Assembly (NCBI RefSeq): GCF_008831285.2
Contig: NC_045138.2
Location: 43,703,115 to 43,767,114 of the forward strand
Origin: Nymphaea colorata
Taxonomy: Eukaryota; Streptophyta; Magnoliopsida; Nymphaeales; Nymphaeaceae
DNA: 64,000 nt
Direction of reading: 5' to 3'
Of this stretch, positions 47,129 to 59,800 are shown piece by piece (the first letter of the stretch is position 1; the number at the start of each line of letters is the position of its first letter). The position numbers and the translations under genes are program-made. A model generated the notes under the pieces. That model ran no database searches, was not told the origin of the DNA, and saw nothing but the letters and a program-made list of their open reading frames with translations.

Positions 47129-47959
47129 TTAGTACTCACCTTTAGCGATACTGGTACGACATTCATTGGATCATTGTATTGTTTTATCCAATCACCCACA
47201 CAAACTAATTCTTCTATTATCTTTGGACTCAATGAACTCTAACATTCATTCATAATTCCACCTCCAGTATTGAAAGCAGATTTAGAGGCGACTGTAGAAA
47301 TATGAATACACAATATACAATATATCGTGTGTCGTGATAAAATGAATAATTTCAATTGTTTATCTTTCCACCAAATCAGTATATCAAATGAATCATAATT
47401 CATAGCACCACATTGGGCCCATCTTCTAAATATATATCAAGTTCTGACTTGGAGGATTGGAAAGAAACATTGTCTGCTTACTTTAACTAAAAAACCATAC
47501 ACCATATCTATTGGAATTGTTATACGGGTCACTCCCTCTCATAAAAGTACTAACATTGCATTCAACATCTCTACCTAAGCATTCAAATTTTTGCAACATA
47601 GTTGTTATAAAGCTCTTGCAATGTATTTCTTACTAATGTCATTTGATTTTCCTTTTTTTCTGTTGGACTAAAAGTTTTTAAAAAAACAAAGTCTATTAGG
47701 CTTAATCTTATCCATAGATCTATTATGGAAGCAATAGTCATCAATATATTGCAGAAGCTCCAATACTTATCAAAATTTTCTTTCATTTTAGTTGTCATTC
47801 TTTTCATAAAGCTACATTCATTCACAATTTGTTTTTCTAATAGTTCTTAGACCCTCAAATTTCTAAGAAAAATAGGCTTGTTGTAGGAAACTTTGACCCT
47901 GAAAAAAAGCATAAAAACATTATAAAATGCTTCAAAAAAAGAACTTTTTTTTTTACTTT
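47129..47959 (-). pseudogene. hAT transposase, C-terminal part
   Basis: Minus-strand frames read MNECSFMKRMTTKMKENFDK, YWSFCNILMTIASI (47825-47740, hAT RNase-H-fold region). Then comes the diagnostic C-terminal dimerisation domain at about 47460-47140: SKSELDIYLEDGPN, NYDSFDILIWWKDKQLKLF, LSRHTIYCILCIHISTVASK, SAFNTGGGIMNEC, IIEELVCVGDWIKQYNDP. This is the Dimer_Tnp_hAT pattern (SELD.YL, FDIL.WW, S.VASES.FS.GG, LSP...E.L.C..DW). A stop follows at 47129-47131. It carries frameshifts. The upstream half of the same gene lies beyond the inserted gypsy remnant at 50909-52249. Confidence 0.85.
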
Positions 47960-48244
47960 TGTCAAATTTCTTCGGCTCGTGTGACCTGACAATACCAGCT
48001 TCATCGTAAGCCTAAAGGGCTCAAGAGTGTGCAGAAGACTTGAGAATAGCGCAGGCGCAAGGAAATCAAAGATCACAAGGGATTTGGAGGGATGCTCTTG
48101 CAATGGGCATAAATTGCATTGATTACAAGAGCGATGTAAGCAAAAACATTTGGAAAGAAATCACAGTTGTACTTACATAGGATGGCTGAGGCCTCTTACA
48201 GGATTCAAATGCCGACCACCCCAAACATAGAATCCCTTATATGC
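47960..48244 (-). repeat. Truncated LTR of the inserted gypsy remnant (left side)
   Basis: Matches most of 50510-50790, including TAAGCCTAAAGGGCTCAAGA and GATTCAAATG(C/T)CG(A/G)CC, but lacks the outer third of the LTR. It joins pol-derived sequence directly, so a deletion removed everything between RT and the middle of the 3' LTR. Confidence 0.8.
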
Positions 48245-50495
48245 GGGTGACACAAGTGGCGTTCAGTTCATACCCTTTTACTATTCTGACTTGCCAGTAG
48301 CTCAATCAAAGATCTAACTTCGAAAAGATTCATGCATTTTCAAACAGATCGAATAAGTCAGCAATGAGTAGTAAAGAATACTTGTTCTTGATCGTTACCT
48401 TGTTCAATACATGGTCGTCCACACATAGACGCTTTGAGCCATCATGTTTCAGCTGAAACAATACAGGTGCTCCATAAGGAGCCTTGAAGGGCCTCATGAT
48501 CCCTCAAGCCAACATTTCATCTACTTGACGTCACAATTCCTCCAACTCCGTGGGACCCATTCTGTAAGGCGCCATTGCAGGTGGTTTTGCGCCTGGGACC
48601 AATTCGATAGCATGGTCTACTTCACATCAAGGTGGCAGTCGTCTAGGGAGTTTTGCAGGCATCATTTCTGCGAACTCTTTCAAGATAGGCACAAGCACTT
48701 CTGGGACCGAACTAGGGCAGTCTTAACACACTTCCCTGATTGCCACCAAGTACGTCTCATCACCATGCTTCAGGCCCTTCTTCAACTGGATAGTGGATAA
48801 CATCGGAGATTTGCCCTTATCCTTTCTCGCTTCTAGTGCTGGAACCATACAAGAGGACTTCTCATCAAGAATACCAATGGCTCGTAGATGTGGCATCAGG
48901 ACAATCTTTGCCAAACTGAGGAGCTCCATGTCTAGAATCATCTTGAAATTGTCCATCGGTGCCACTGAGAAGTTGGCTTTTCCAACCAACTCTCAATCTT
49001 CACTACCACATCTCGAGCCACTTTATGGATGGGCTTCGCCTCCGATTTCACCATCTTCATGTGTAACTCTCCCTTCTCTAGGGTGAGACCCAATCTCTTT
49101 GCCTCCTCTTTCAAGACAAAGTTGTATGTTGCACTCGTGTCCATCATTGTCATTGTGGACTTTCCATTCACTAAGATTTCTAAGTACATGCGTCATGTAG
49201 TCTTCGTTGTTGTCACCTTCGGGGTCGCCTTCAAAGCACCAAGAATTTGGAGTGCTGCCATATGTGGAGCTTCATTCTCCTAACCCTGCACAGCATAAGT
49301 AGATTATTTTGAAGAGTTGGCCTGGTTGCTCCCAACATTCGGGCATTTTGACGCAAAGTGATTCCCACAGAAATGCCAACACTTCAATCCTTGTGGTGGT
49401 CGGAGAGGCCTATAAGTGTTGTCATCTCGCGCACTTCCACCATTGTTCTTCTGAACAGTTGAATTAATGTTCCCCTTTTCTATTCGTCCAGTTCTCCAGT
49501 TATTCCCACCATTGTTGTGGTTGTCATTTCCACCCTTCTTGGAGTTATAGGGCTTATATTCAAACTTCAGTCGCCTTAATGTATCAACCAAGCGTCCGGT
49601 TGCTACAAGGGCACTACTCAAGTCTTTAGGGTCTTGTCTCCAGAGGTCTACTCTGCCCATGACTGTAATCCATTCATAAAGTGGAATAGTCGATCCTCAT
49701 CAGACATCCTCAAGATTTCAAGCATTTTCGCCATGAATGCTTGTACATAATCATGGATCGATCCGGTTTGCTTGAGTTCCATCAGTCGTTGTCTTGAAAG
49801 ATAGTATGTTTCTTTGGGTAGGAAATACTTGTGCATTTCATGCTTGATTTCTTTATAAGTGTCGATAGTGCAAATGCCACTTTCGACATCACTCTCCTGC
49901 CTCTACCACCACAGCATGGCGTCATCCGTTAGAAACATTGAAGCGGTCGTGATCTTCATGTCATCATCATAGATCTAGTTCACCCTGAGGTACTTTTTGA
50001 GATGATCAGGGAAGTTCTCGAATTCTTTAGCATTTTGAATACCGTTATACCTCTTCGGTTCATGGACTTTCATATGAGGCGCTACACCTATGCCTTTGGC
50101 TTCGCCCCCTCTGCCAAACCGATTCTCTAGGGTCCTGTTTCGCATTTTGAGGACTTCCATTTCATCCTCTATCACAGCTAAACAGGCTAGAACTTCTTCC
50201 AACTATGAGCTCACCTGGTCCAGATTCTTATTCATCTTAGCATTGTAGGTATTGAAGCTCCGTGCAGCTTTGGTCATGGAATGACTCAAGGAGGCAATGG
50301 TTGTCTTGATTGCAACCAGCCGAGCTTCCATTCCTCCATTGGTCCCACTCGTCTTCTTCTGTTGACGAGTCTGTACTCCCTTTGCTATAGAATTTTGTTC
50401 ATCTGCAGACATGCTGCCACAGATAGCAGCCAACCATCGGATAGCTCGACACTGACTTAGCCTCCCATGCCCCAGCGTGTCAGATGATCAAACTA
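48245..50495 (-). pseudogene. Ty3/gypsy gag-protease-RT start, decayed, inside the hAT gene
   Basis: Minus strand, in order. Gag: MAAICGSMSADEQNSIAKGV (50433), VHEPKRYNGIQNAKEF (about 50080), ELKQTGSIHDYVQAFMAKM (about 49780), and a zinc knuckle CWHFCGNHFASKC (about 49380). Protease: NGKSTMTMMDTSATYNFVLK (about 49150), where the usual D(S/T)GA is DTSA. Then KDKGKSPMLSTIQLKKGLKH (about 48800). The RT start reads [19 protein letters not shown] (about 48480-48420). Nothing after it remains. Stops and frameshifts are common. Wording, LTR ends and primer site show the same lineage as the element at 56347-61857. Confidence 0.85.
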
Positions 50496-50507
50496 GCTCT
50501 GATACCA
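50496..50507 (-). other. Primer-binding site of the inserted gypsy remnant
   Basis: Minus strand TGGTATCAGAGC, two bases from the LTR end (...CCCGTGACA). The same end plus primer arrangement occurs at 56757-56780. Confidence 0.92.
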
Positions 50508-50509
50508 GT

Positions 50510-50908
50510 TGTCACGGGCTGACTTTCTTCGGCCCGTGTGGCCCAGCGATCGCACCTTCGCCATAAGCCTAAAGGGCTCAAGAGTGTGCGGTAGACTTGA
50601 GAATAGCACGGGTGCAAGGAAATCAAAGACCGCAAGGGAATTGGAGGGATGCACTTGCAATGGGCATAAATTGCATTGATCACAAGAATGATGTAAGCAA
50701 AGACATTTGAAAAGAAATCGCAGCTTTACTTACATACGATGGTTGAGGCCTCTTACAGGATTCAAATGTCGGCCACCCTAAACACAAAATCCCTTACATG
50801 CACTTGGAACCGGTGAGAGGGTGCTCCATTACAAGTAAACAAAAGCATAACCAAAGACATTGTAAGCAAATGCAAAGTAAGCAAAAACAGATTCAGACTC
50901 TGGGAATA
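50510..50908 (-). repeat. 5' LTR of the inserted gypsy remnant
   Basis: 399 bp. Its minus-strand start TATTCCC (TG mutated to TA) and end CCCGTGACA parallel the LTR of 56347-56766 (TGTTCCC...CCCGTGACA), with moderate similarity throughout. Confidence 0.8.
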
Positions 50909-52249
50909 GCTCCAATACTTATCAAAATTTTCTTTAAATTTAGTTGTCATTCTTTTCACAAAGCTACATTCATTCATAACTTGTTCTTGTAATAGCTCTT
51001 AGACCCTCAAATTTCTAGGAAAAATAGGTTTGTTGTAGGAAACTTTGACCCTGAAAAAAAAACATAGAAACATTATAAAATGCTTCAAAAAAGTACATAA
51101 TTTTTTTTTACTTTTGTCCATTTATTCGCTTCAAGCAACTATATAAAACCAACATCTTCCATATCATATCTAGCAAAAACATTTTTCTACGTATATTTGA
51201 ATGTCTCTCTAATCTTACCATGTTCATCGCCGACAACAAACAAGTCATCTTGCACCATCAGATATAGAATATGTGTACAACAAATGCACATGAAAAAATT
51301 TTACCACCTTGGTATAGATTTACATCATTTTTCTCAAAAATTTCTTTCAATGTTCTTACATGAACATCATTAGAAGAAGCATTATCAACTGTAACGGAGA
51401 TGATCTTCTTTTTATTCTCATTCTTGAAGATTTTTACAATCACATTTGCTAATTTTTTTCCTGTTCTGAGGTGGTTTGACTTGGCTAAAACCAATTATAT
51501 GCTTTTGAAATGCCCAGACATGGTCTATGAAGTGAGTTGTAATAGATATATTGCCCAATTTATTGGTTTTGATGTCCACATATCCGTTGTTAAACCAATA
51601 GACCTAACACCTTTAAAATATTCCTTCAACTTCTTCTTTTCAACGTCATATAGTTTTGTGACATTTCTTTTTAACATTGTCTTTGAAATGGGTGACCAAT
51701 TTAGAAAAGCAGGATTTGGTAAAAATCTAAACTAGCAATGTTCATCCATATTGAATGCATACTCATGACCAACAACCATCTTCACCAATATCTCTCTTAT
51801 TTTTTCTGCATCAAATTTGGCACCATTACTCATTGATTCCTTTGTAAGATGTGAAACTTCACTAACACAAAAACTCAAGGTATTTTGCTTCATATTACCC
51901 GGATGTGCAACACGCATGTGTCTTCTCATCGATGATACTTCTCTCATACTTACAACAAATGTTTTTTTGCAATACTTGCATCTACCTTGTTTCATACCAT
52001 CCACAGTTACTTCTTCAAAATTATTCCAAACTAAAGAAGTCCTTGCCTTTTGTCTTCTCTACACTATTATGTTTTGCTTCCTCAATTTTATTAATGCTTA
52101 CATCCTTATTTTCACCATACTTCAAATAAATATGATCCAAATTGTCATCAGCTACAGATTGTTGTGTAGAGATTCGCTATTGAACCTGCTCCTAAACTAT
52201 ATATTAGCTGTTTGTCTTTAGTTGTAGTGTTTTCTTTAGGTGATGACAT
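50909..52249 (-). pseudogene. hAT transposase, N-terminal part with BED zinc finger
   Basis: Minus strand. A plausible Met start lies at 52249 (MSSPKENTTTKDKQ). A BED-type finger at about 51985-51890 reads GRCKYCKKTFVVS, RRHMRVAHPG. Then come DAEKIREILVKMVVGHEYAF (51800), KLYDVEKKKLKEYFKGV (about 51640), TTDMWTS (about 51580), LRTGKKLANVIVKIFKNENK and SVTVDNASSNDVHV (51480-51370), and an H-rich CAFVVHIFYI segment equivalent to the RCxxHilNL motif. This is an Ac-like (RICESLEEPER-type) plant transposase. Stops and frameshifts break it. Its last about 205 bp (50909-51115) are duplicated at 47756-47959 on the far side of the gypsy insert. Confidence 0.85.
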
Positions 52250-52384
52250 TCTTCTTCTACACACAAACAGAAGAAAAATCAAAGCCAATCTATATAAGCA
52301 AAAGAATCATGTCATATATTTGCTGAATTAAATAGATAAACTTTTGTAAAACTAAGTCAAAGTAAGTGTTAGATTTTACCTTTT

Positions 52385-52520
52385 ATTTCAATAATAACTC
52401 AAATGAGGAATACGAAGAAATATCAATACAAGCAGCACACACACACACACACATATATATAAACAGAAAATCCACATGAACATAAATAATGGCTCAAATG
52501 AGGAATACTAAGTGTGTATG

Positions 52521-52562
<42 letters not shown>

Positions 52563-52594
52563 CTGCTTGTGTATATATATATGCACACAAGCAG

Positions 52595-52670
<76 letters not shown>

Positions 52671-52905
52671 CAGAAAATCCACATGAACATAAATAATGGC
52701 TCAAATGAGGAATACTATATATCCACATGAATATAAATAACAGCTCAAATAAGGAATACAGAGAATATCAATACAAGAAGTAATAAATCTCAATATATAT
52801 ATATATATATTTTTATATTTATATATATATATATATAAACAGAAAATCCACATTAATATAAATAACAGCTCAAATGAGGAATACTATGATATATATGTAT
52901 TGAGA
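52385..52905. repeat. Compound minisatellite with CA/TG and TA runs
   Basis: Four or so copies of a unit containing AACAGAAAATCCACAT and CTCAAATGAGGAATAC, separated by (CA)n, (TA)n and (TG)n. 52535-52620 is a near-perfect palindrome: (TG)n TGCTGCTTGTG (TA)n and its complement. His/Thr- and Cys/Val-repeat open frames here are artefacts. A related unit recurs at 53480-53580. Confidence 0.88.
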
Positions 52906-55189
52906 TTCAATCTAAAATGACTATGAAAACTATATTAAACTTTAAGGAGTTGCTCATCAAAAGTCAGGTGTTCATACTCTTCAATAAAATCTGATAAAGC
53001 AGAAATTTCCCAACCACTATTAATTTCAATTAAAATTTTGAAGAGCTTGTGGGCCACTTGATGTTCTTTGTTGTGATGATCTTCTGCTTGAGGATCATTA
53101 GAGGAACTGCACATTGAAAGATATAACTGGATCTATGGCAAAGCCTCAACCTAATCATAGGGTAGAACCTCCAAATTGTTGCTTACCAAATGAAAAGATA
53201 GGATGGGTTGAAGTTAGGAGAACAACTATAATCAGTAGACCACTGCTCATTTTCTTATGTGTCCTTTGCTGCATACAATAATTCAAACTTTGCAGCCATT
53301 ATGATCTGCAGAAAATCTAACTCCTAGATGAAGTTAAAGATGCCCAACTAGGAACGAGGCAATGTACATTATGTACTCAAAACCTAGACATTTAGAAAAT
53401 AACTCATAAAATCGTATCTGACATGTTTTTCTTTTCCTCAAGGAAGAAGACCTATAGATAGTGGATGGATCTACAAGATGAATCTCAATACAAGCAGCAA
53501 CACACACACACACACACACACAGACATATATATATATATATATCAGGTACCTTTTATTTCAATAGCAGCTCATATGCAAAAAAAAAAACACTCAACAATA
53601 TAGAATAAATCCACAAATAATACAAAAAAGGATAATAGGACTAAAAATCAAAATCAAGCTACAGAACATATTACTCAAACATGGATTTCCTATGAATTCA
53701 TAATGGCAACTAAGCATGCAAACATATAGTGGCAACAAGCAGAAAAGGATCATGCCTCTATTTGCTGAATTCAATAGATAAGCATGTGGAAATACTGAAT
53801 GTTAATCAAATACTGAAATGGAAGAAATCGAGCTGTTGTTACTCAGATCAGTGCAAAATCAAAGTTGATATTCTATGAAACTTTGATCATTATGATTTAT
53901 GCAAGCCCAAAGCAAAGCCATGTATTACTTACATAATCTCAACTGGCTGCTGAAGTTTGGAAGGTTGTTGTTCAAGGCTGATATGTTAAGGTGCCTAAAC
54001 AAGCAAAAGAAAATTTATCATAATAGTCTCAAGTACTTTATCATAATGTTTGTAAGATATAACAAAGAAATGAAGTGGAGGGAACATGAAACTGAAGCAA
54101 TATTATAAAAGTCCATGTACATAAGAGCTTGCAAATGGAGGGCACTGTTGCTATTGCAATCAGCCACCGGTTTATCATGCCATTTAGAAAAGATTTGCTT
54201 TTGCTCACAAGAATCAGACAGGGCACATCATCTTCAGGTCATTTTACTACACTTGCTTTAAATGAAAAGAACATTTTTCGTGACTGCTAAAAGTTGTTCT
54301 GAGGTACCATTGCAAGTTTGCAACTGGACTCTGCTCTCTTCAAATGGACCGATGAATCAGCATTCAAGCAAGGGATACACTATAAAACGGGTAGCATAAT
54401 CTTTACCATCTCATGCCATGCTCTTACAAATCAAAAATGACAATTGTTGATGTCATAAACTTTACCATCTCTGCTCTTAGAGAGCAGAGGCGAAGGTACC
54501 CACACCATCAAGAGTAGCTGATCTTATTTTCAAAATAGTCGGCACATAAATTATAATAGAGATTAAGTAGAGATTAATTTCAATGCAAAATGAAGAAATG
54601 AACTATTTCAAGCAAAGAACAGAAACTTAACCGGCCTTGCTTTTATCATAAATGCAAAACGTAGAACAAATCCTATATATTCTTCAAAAGGATCGAAACT
54701 AGCAAAAATGCAGCACTTCAGTTAAACTAATCAACCTATGAACTGGGAAAAAACAAGAACTTATCACTTCCAAAGACATAGTTTGAATCCTTGATAACAA
54801 GTAGTCAAATACCCTAGGTTACCATGAAGAGGAAACCTCCGACTAGCTAAACATAACCTCTACAGCCAATGCTCCTGGTGGTTATGCAGACTGCAGGAAC
54901 CAGGCGGAAGAGCTGCACAATGGGGCACCCCTTTTCGGCAGAGGGCATTGTATGAGGGAGAGTCCAATAGAAGTGACGCAAGTGTTCGATGGGTGAGATG
55001 AGGCCATGAGAGTTTGAGAGAGAGAGAGAGAGGAAATGTTACATTGATACCAGCAGCAGCCCAGCAGAGACGGATGCCGGTGGGCAGGTGGCCAGATGCC
55101 AGACGGTGGTGCTGTGCTGGAGTGCAACAGTGAAGATGGTTGACAGGAGAGAGAGAGAGCAGTCCAAGTAAAGTATGGCTGAGTCGAGC
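52906..55189. other. No gene seen
   Basis: AT-rich intergenic DNA with microsatellites (CA)n/(TA)n at 53500-53543. 54860-55170 is GC-richer with open minus frames of Ser/Leu/Pro composition that match nothing I know. Confidence 0.45.
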
Positions 55190-55606
55190 TAACTCGACAA
55201 AGAGAGGGATTGGAAGGGAAGGGAAGGGAAGGGAAAGGAATGAAAAGAGTTGATTAAAATGTTTGTTTGGATAGAAAGGGAATGGAAAGGAATGAAATGA
55301 AAAAAAAAGACTAAATAGCACATGGATTTAAAAAGGAGGGAAAGAAAAGGAGGGGTAGTGTGGGAATAAAAAATTCTTCCACTTACCTTTTTTTCCTTTC
55401 ATTCTCAATTTGTCCAATTTGGGAGGGAATGGATTTACACTAAACAATCACTCCCTTTCCTTTCCTTTCATTTTCCTCCCCTTGCAGCCAAGCACCTTTT
55501 GCCCATTTTCCTCCTTTTCCCTCCTTTCTAATTAGCCAACCAAACAAAGGAGGGATTGCTCAATCCCTCCCTTTCCCTCCTACCAAACAGGCCCTAAATG
55601 GGTCAA
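55190..55606. repeat. Possible foldback element (MITE-like)
   Basis: The left part is purine-rich (GGGAAGGGAAGGGAA) and the right part is the matching pyrimidine-rich complement type (CCCTTTCCTTTCCTTTC), ending TACCAAACAGGCCCTA, a frequent end of plant foldback repeats. A perfect short hairpin GGAGGGATTG/CAATCCCTCC lies at 55549-55573. I could not fix both ends or a target duplication. Confidence 0.4.
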
Positions 55607-55750
55607 GTTGAGTTAAATGGGCTCGGCTCAGTTAAACTCGGTTAAACTTGAGAAATAAAATATATAAACTATATCTCAAAAAGTTATCAAGAAAAATAGA
55701 TTGGGTATACATGTGAGACATTCCATGTTTAAGACTATGTGCAGCCTCTT

Positions 55751-55802
<52 letters not shown>

Positions 55803-56341
55803 AGCTGGAGGCTTGAAAAACCAAAATTTAAAAGGGGGAAAGACACGACTGACCATGCACTAAGTATAAGAAGTTTTACCTTTGTGAACTGGTTTCAGTA
55901 ACTTTGTGTACCAGTTGTTGAGATTCAACCGGTTTTATAATAACGAGTCAAGTTGATGGAACTCAACTAGTTTATCTGGAAGTTAGACCTCAGTATGTTT
56001 ATGAATGAGTTAAGTTCGAGAGGCATTTTTTTGAGCGAGTTCGAATTGAGTTCAAGTTAGCTCAACTAGTTGTACAACCAGCATCCTCTCGTCCCCCACT
56101 GCTTCTTCATGAATCAAGCTCAAACACGCTGCTTCGTCTTTAAATTAGCTGAAAGGCATTATCATCACATGCTGGTACCATGTGAAATTCTGTTCGATCA
56201 CATTTTTCTTTTCCAAGTCATTGATGGATAGAAGAGTATATCATGGACTCATGGTGCATGTAGTAATGGAGATTAATTATGTAACAAAGAGGAGAAAGAG
56301 ATGGTTAACCATAAAATTTGTTGCAATAAAGAAATGTGAGA
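55607..56341. other. No gene; (TA) microsatellite
   Basis: (AT)n of about 46 bases at 55753-55798. The rest repeats GAGTTAAGTT-like words without a clear feature. Confidence 0.5.
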
Positions 56342-56346
56342 GAGAG

Positions 56347-56766
56347 TGTTCCCCTGCGTCTAGAGTCTGTACAGTCCTTTGCTTTTGCTATATTTGCTTT
56401 GCTTATGTTGAGTCTTGGTGTAAGCTAGTTTGTTCACCTATGTCGAAGTACCCTCCCAAAACAGCTCCCTAAGTGTGACATTGGGATTCCTTGTTTTGGA
56501 TGGTCGGCATCGAGAATTCTGTAAGCGGCTTCGGCCATCCTTGTAAGTAAAGTGTAATAGCTTACTTGCTTTCCCTCGTGATGTACTCTTTTCTCTGAAG
56601 TGAAATATATTGCGAGTTTTCTTTCCACACTCTTTGTGCAAATTTGTGTCCTTTGTTTTCGAGAAAGCGTTCAAGTGATCTATGCCCACTTGAACGAGGT
56701 GAAGGCTTGCGGCTTATTGGCGAGAGTTTGCCGCGCCGCACGGTCCGGAGTTGTCGGCCCGTGACA
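56347..56766 (+). repeat. 5' LTR of the chromodomain gypsy element
   Basis: 420 bp, TGTTCCCCTGCG to CCCGTGACA. Confidence 0.95.
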
Positions 56767-56768
56767 AC

Positions 56769-56780
56769 TGGTATCAGAGC
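56769..56780 (+). other. Primer-binding site of the chromodomain gypsy element
   Basis: TGGTATCAGAGC two bases inside the LTR; the complement of initiator methionine tRNA. Confidence 0.95.
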
Positions 56781-56862
56781 TTAGGCTCTGTTCAAACTGG
56801 GGAAGCGATCGGAGAGTCGGTGTAGAGCATCGCGCCGACTTGCTGCTGTTGAGGAGAACGCC

Positions 56863-59800
56863 ATGGCATCACAATACAATCTGCGATGTGCCAAAGGCAA
56901 GGAGCCGGCCCGCCCAAAGGAGGCGAGCCCGGCCCATGACCAGGGAAACCTGGAAGAGACGGTGAATAGGTTGGTCGCAGATGTGGCCACCCATGAGGAA
57001 GCCCTCGGCTTTGCTGCTGAGACCTTTGAGGGATTCAAGGAGGAGATGAAGTTGATGCGGGAACAGATGGCCGAGTCAGTGGCCATGAACTGATCGCTCT
57101 TCGACTTGGTGAAGATCCTACAGGACGAAGTTGCAGGACTTCGGGCTTCAAATCAGAAATTGCTACACACGAACTCAACTAGTAGTAGCCAAGAGAGGAC
57201 CAGTAGGGTCGACGTTCAACGTCCGGCAAAGTACAGTGGTAGCCGGGATGCGAAGGCGATCGACAACTTTCTGTTCCAAGTGGACTACTACCTAGACCTG
57301 CAGAACGTCGTAGAAGAAGATCTGAAGATCAAGACCGCAGCAATGTTGTTAGAGGGGGATGTTGTGGCTTGGTGGAGGCGGAAAATGCTAGACATTGAGA
57401 ATGGTGATTGCACGATTACTACCTTCGATGACTTCCACAAACAATTGAAGGGGTACTTTATGCCCGTCGATGCCGAAAGGCATGCTTATAGGTTGGTTGC
57501 AAACCTAAAGCAAACTGGCGCCTTGAGGGATTACATCCGGGCTTATCAGAAGGTCATGTTGGATGTGCCTATGATGCCAGAAAAAGACAAACTTCACTGG
57601 TTCATCATAAGGCTCCAATCTTGGGCCCAGACCGACGTGGAGAGATCGAACCCAGAGACCTTGGAGCAAGCATATGTGGCAGCCGAGCACTTGGCAGATA
57701 CCCAACGCAAAAGCTACACTGATACCTTCAAGGCTGTGAAGAAGTCCGACCACAGCGGTAAGAGAGATGACCGGCGAGACCACAACAAAAATGAATCGGA
57801 GTTCCAGAAGCCAACCGAGAGAAAAACCTTCTTTCGCAAGGACTACACTGGGCCACCAAGGGAAGTGACTTGCTGAGTCTGCGGAGGTAAGCACCAAGCA
57901 CGCGTCTGTCCAAAGAGGGTGAGACCTACCGGGTAGGCCAATGCCGCAAGGGCCACTGAAGACGAGACCGAGGAAGGGCAGACACGAATGGGTGCCGCTC
58001 AGACGATCAATGTTGTACAAAGCTGCGCAGCGTCTAGCAGTTTGGCGAACATGGAGCTGATGTACCTAGACGTCACTCTGAATGGAACGTCTACTGTTGC
58101 GATGGTAGACTCCGGGGCTACACATAACTTCATCTCGAAAGAGGAGGTGGAGCGAGTGGGATTGAACCCTGTGCCGCAGCAGAGGACCCTTAAAACGGTG
58201 AACTCTGAAGCCAGGCCCATCCTGGGAGAAGCGAAGGGTGTAACGGTTCAGATTCAAGGCTGGACGGGAATCACTAACTTCTCCGTAGTACCTCTGGATG
58301 ATTTCAAGGTGATTTTGGGGATGGAGTTCCTTCGAGGCCAGAATGCAATGATGTTGCCAAAAACCAACACATTGACGTTGATGGGTGTGGATCAGTCCCA
58401 CACAGTGCACTGCCACTCCATCAGAAGCAAGTCTCAGCCGATGTTGTCGGCCATGCAGCTAAAGAAGGGCGTGCATCATGGGGAACAAACATTCCTCGTG
58501 GCCGTGCATCTAGAAGAAGATGACCCTCAGCCGAGAGTCATTCTGCCAGGACTAGCCTCAGTCCTCAAGCAGTTCGAGGGAGTGATGCCTCCCGAGCTGC
58601 CCAAGCGCCTACCCCCGAGGCGTGAAGTTGATCATGAAATTGACTTAGTTCCCGGAGCCAAGCCACCAGCTATGGTCCCCTACAGAATGGGACCGGCCGA
58701 ATTGAAGGAGCTGCGAAGGCAGCTTGATGACATGCTTGAGTCAGGGATCATCTGCCCCTCTAAGGCACCATTCGGGGCTCCTGTATTGTTTCAAACAAAA
58801 CATGATGGCTCTAAGCGACTCTGTGTGGATTACCGCGCCTTGAACAAGGTGACGGTGAAGAACAAGTATCCATTGCCACTCATTGCGGACTTGTTCGATC
58901 AGTTGGGCAAGGCGAGGATCTTCTCTAAGTTGGACCTTCGTTCTAGCTACTAGCAGGTCAGGATTGTGGAAGGTGATGAACCAAAGACCACTTGCGTCAC
59001 CCGCTATGGAGCATATGAGTTCCTAGTCATGCCATTCAGGTTGACGAATGCCCCTACAACTTTCTCGACTCTAATGAACAAGATATTATACCCTTACATT
59101 GACAAGTTTGTGGTGGTCTACCTTGACGACATTGTGGTCCTTAGCAGCGACCTTGAGGAGCACGTCAGTCACTTGAAGACGGTGTTCCAAGTACTCAAAG
59201 AAAACGATCTCTTCGTGAAGAAGGAGAAGTGTCTCTTTGGACAGCGGGAGATCAGTTTCCTCGGCCACATTGTAGGGAATGGCCAGCTGCGAATGGATCC
59301 GGAAAAAGTGAAGGCTGTTCAAGAATGGAAGCCGCCCTCAAATGTGTCTGAATTGCAGTCCTTTCTTGGGTTAGCTAACTACTATCGGCGGTTCATCACG
59401 GGGTACTCATTGATAGCGGCACCCCTCACTGACCTACTTAAGAAGAATAGATTCTGGATTTGGACTCAGTCCGCCCAAGATGCCTTTGAAGGCCTGAAGC
59501 GTGCCCTTGTACAAGAGCCCGTCTTCAGGTTGCCAGATCACTCCAAGCCCTTCGAAGTAGACACAGACGCCTCAGACTTTGCCATTGGTGGGGTATTAAT
59601 GCAGGACGGTCATCCGATTGCCTATGAGAGTCGAAAGTTGAAGGACCCTGAAAAGCGGTACACGGTGCATGAACGGGAGATGACCGCCATTGTACATTGC
59701 TTGTGCATATGGAGGCACTACCTACTGGGGGCAGAGTTCGTCGTTATGACGGACAATGTGGCCACGAGTTACTTCAAGACTCAGAAGAAGTTAACTCCGA

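Noticed and set aside
52423-52730. Open frames of alternating His-Thr, Cys-Val and Tyr-Ile
   Set aside because: They are readings of CA, TG and TA dinucleotide runs on both strands and have no protein features.
54860-55321. 153-codon minus frame
   Set aside because: Ser/Leu/Pro-rich, includes a GA microsatellite and purine runs, no domain; overlapping frame also open.
56769-56780. tRNA-Met gene fragment
   Set aside because: Only the 12-base primer complement is present, next to an LTR; no cloverleaf sequence. The same applies to the other primer sites.
57505-58020. 171-codon minus frame
   Set aside because: Antisense shadow of the gypsy gag-protease region.
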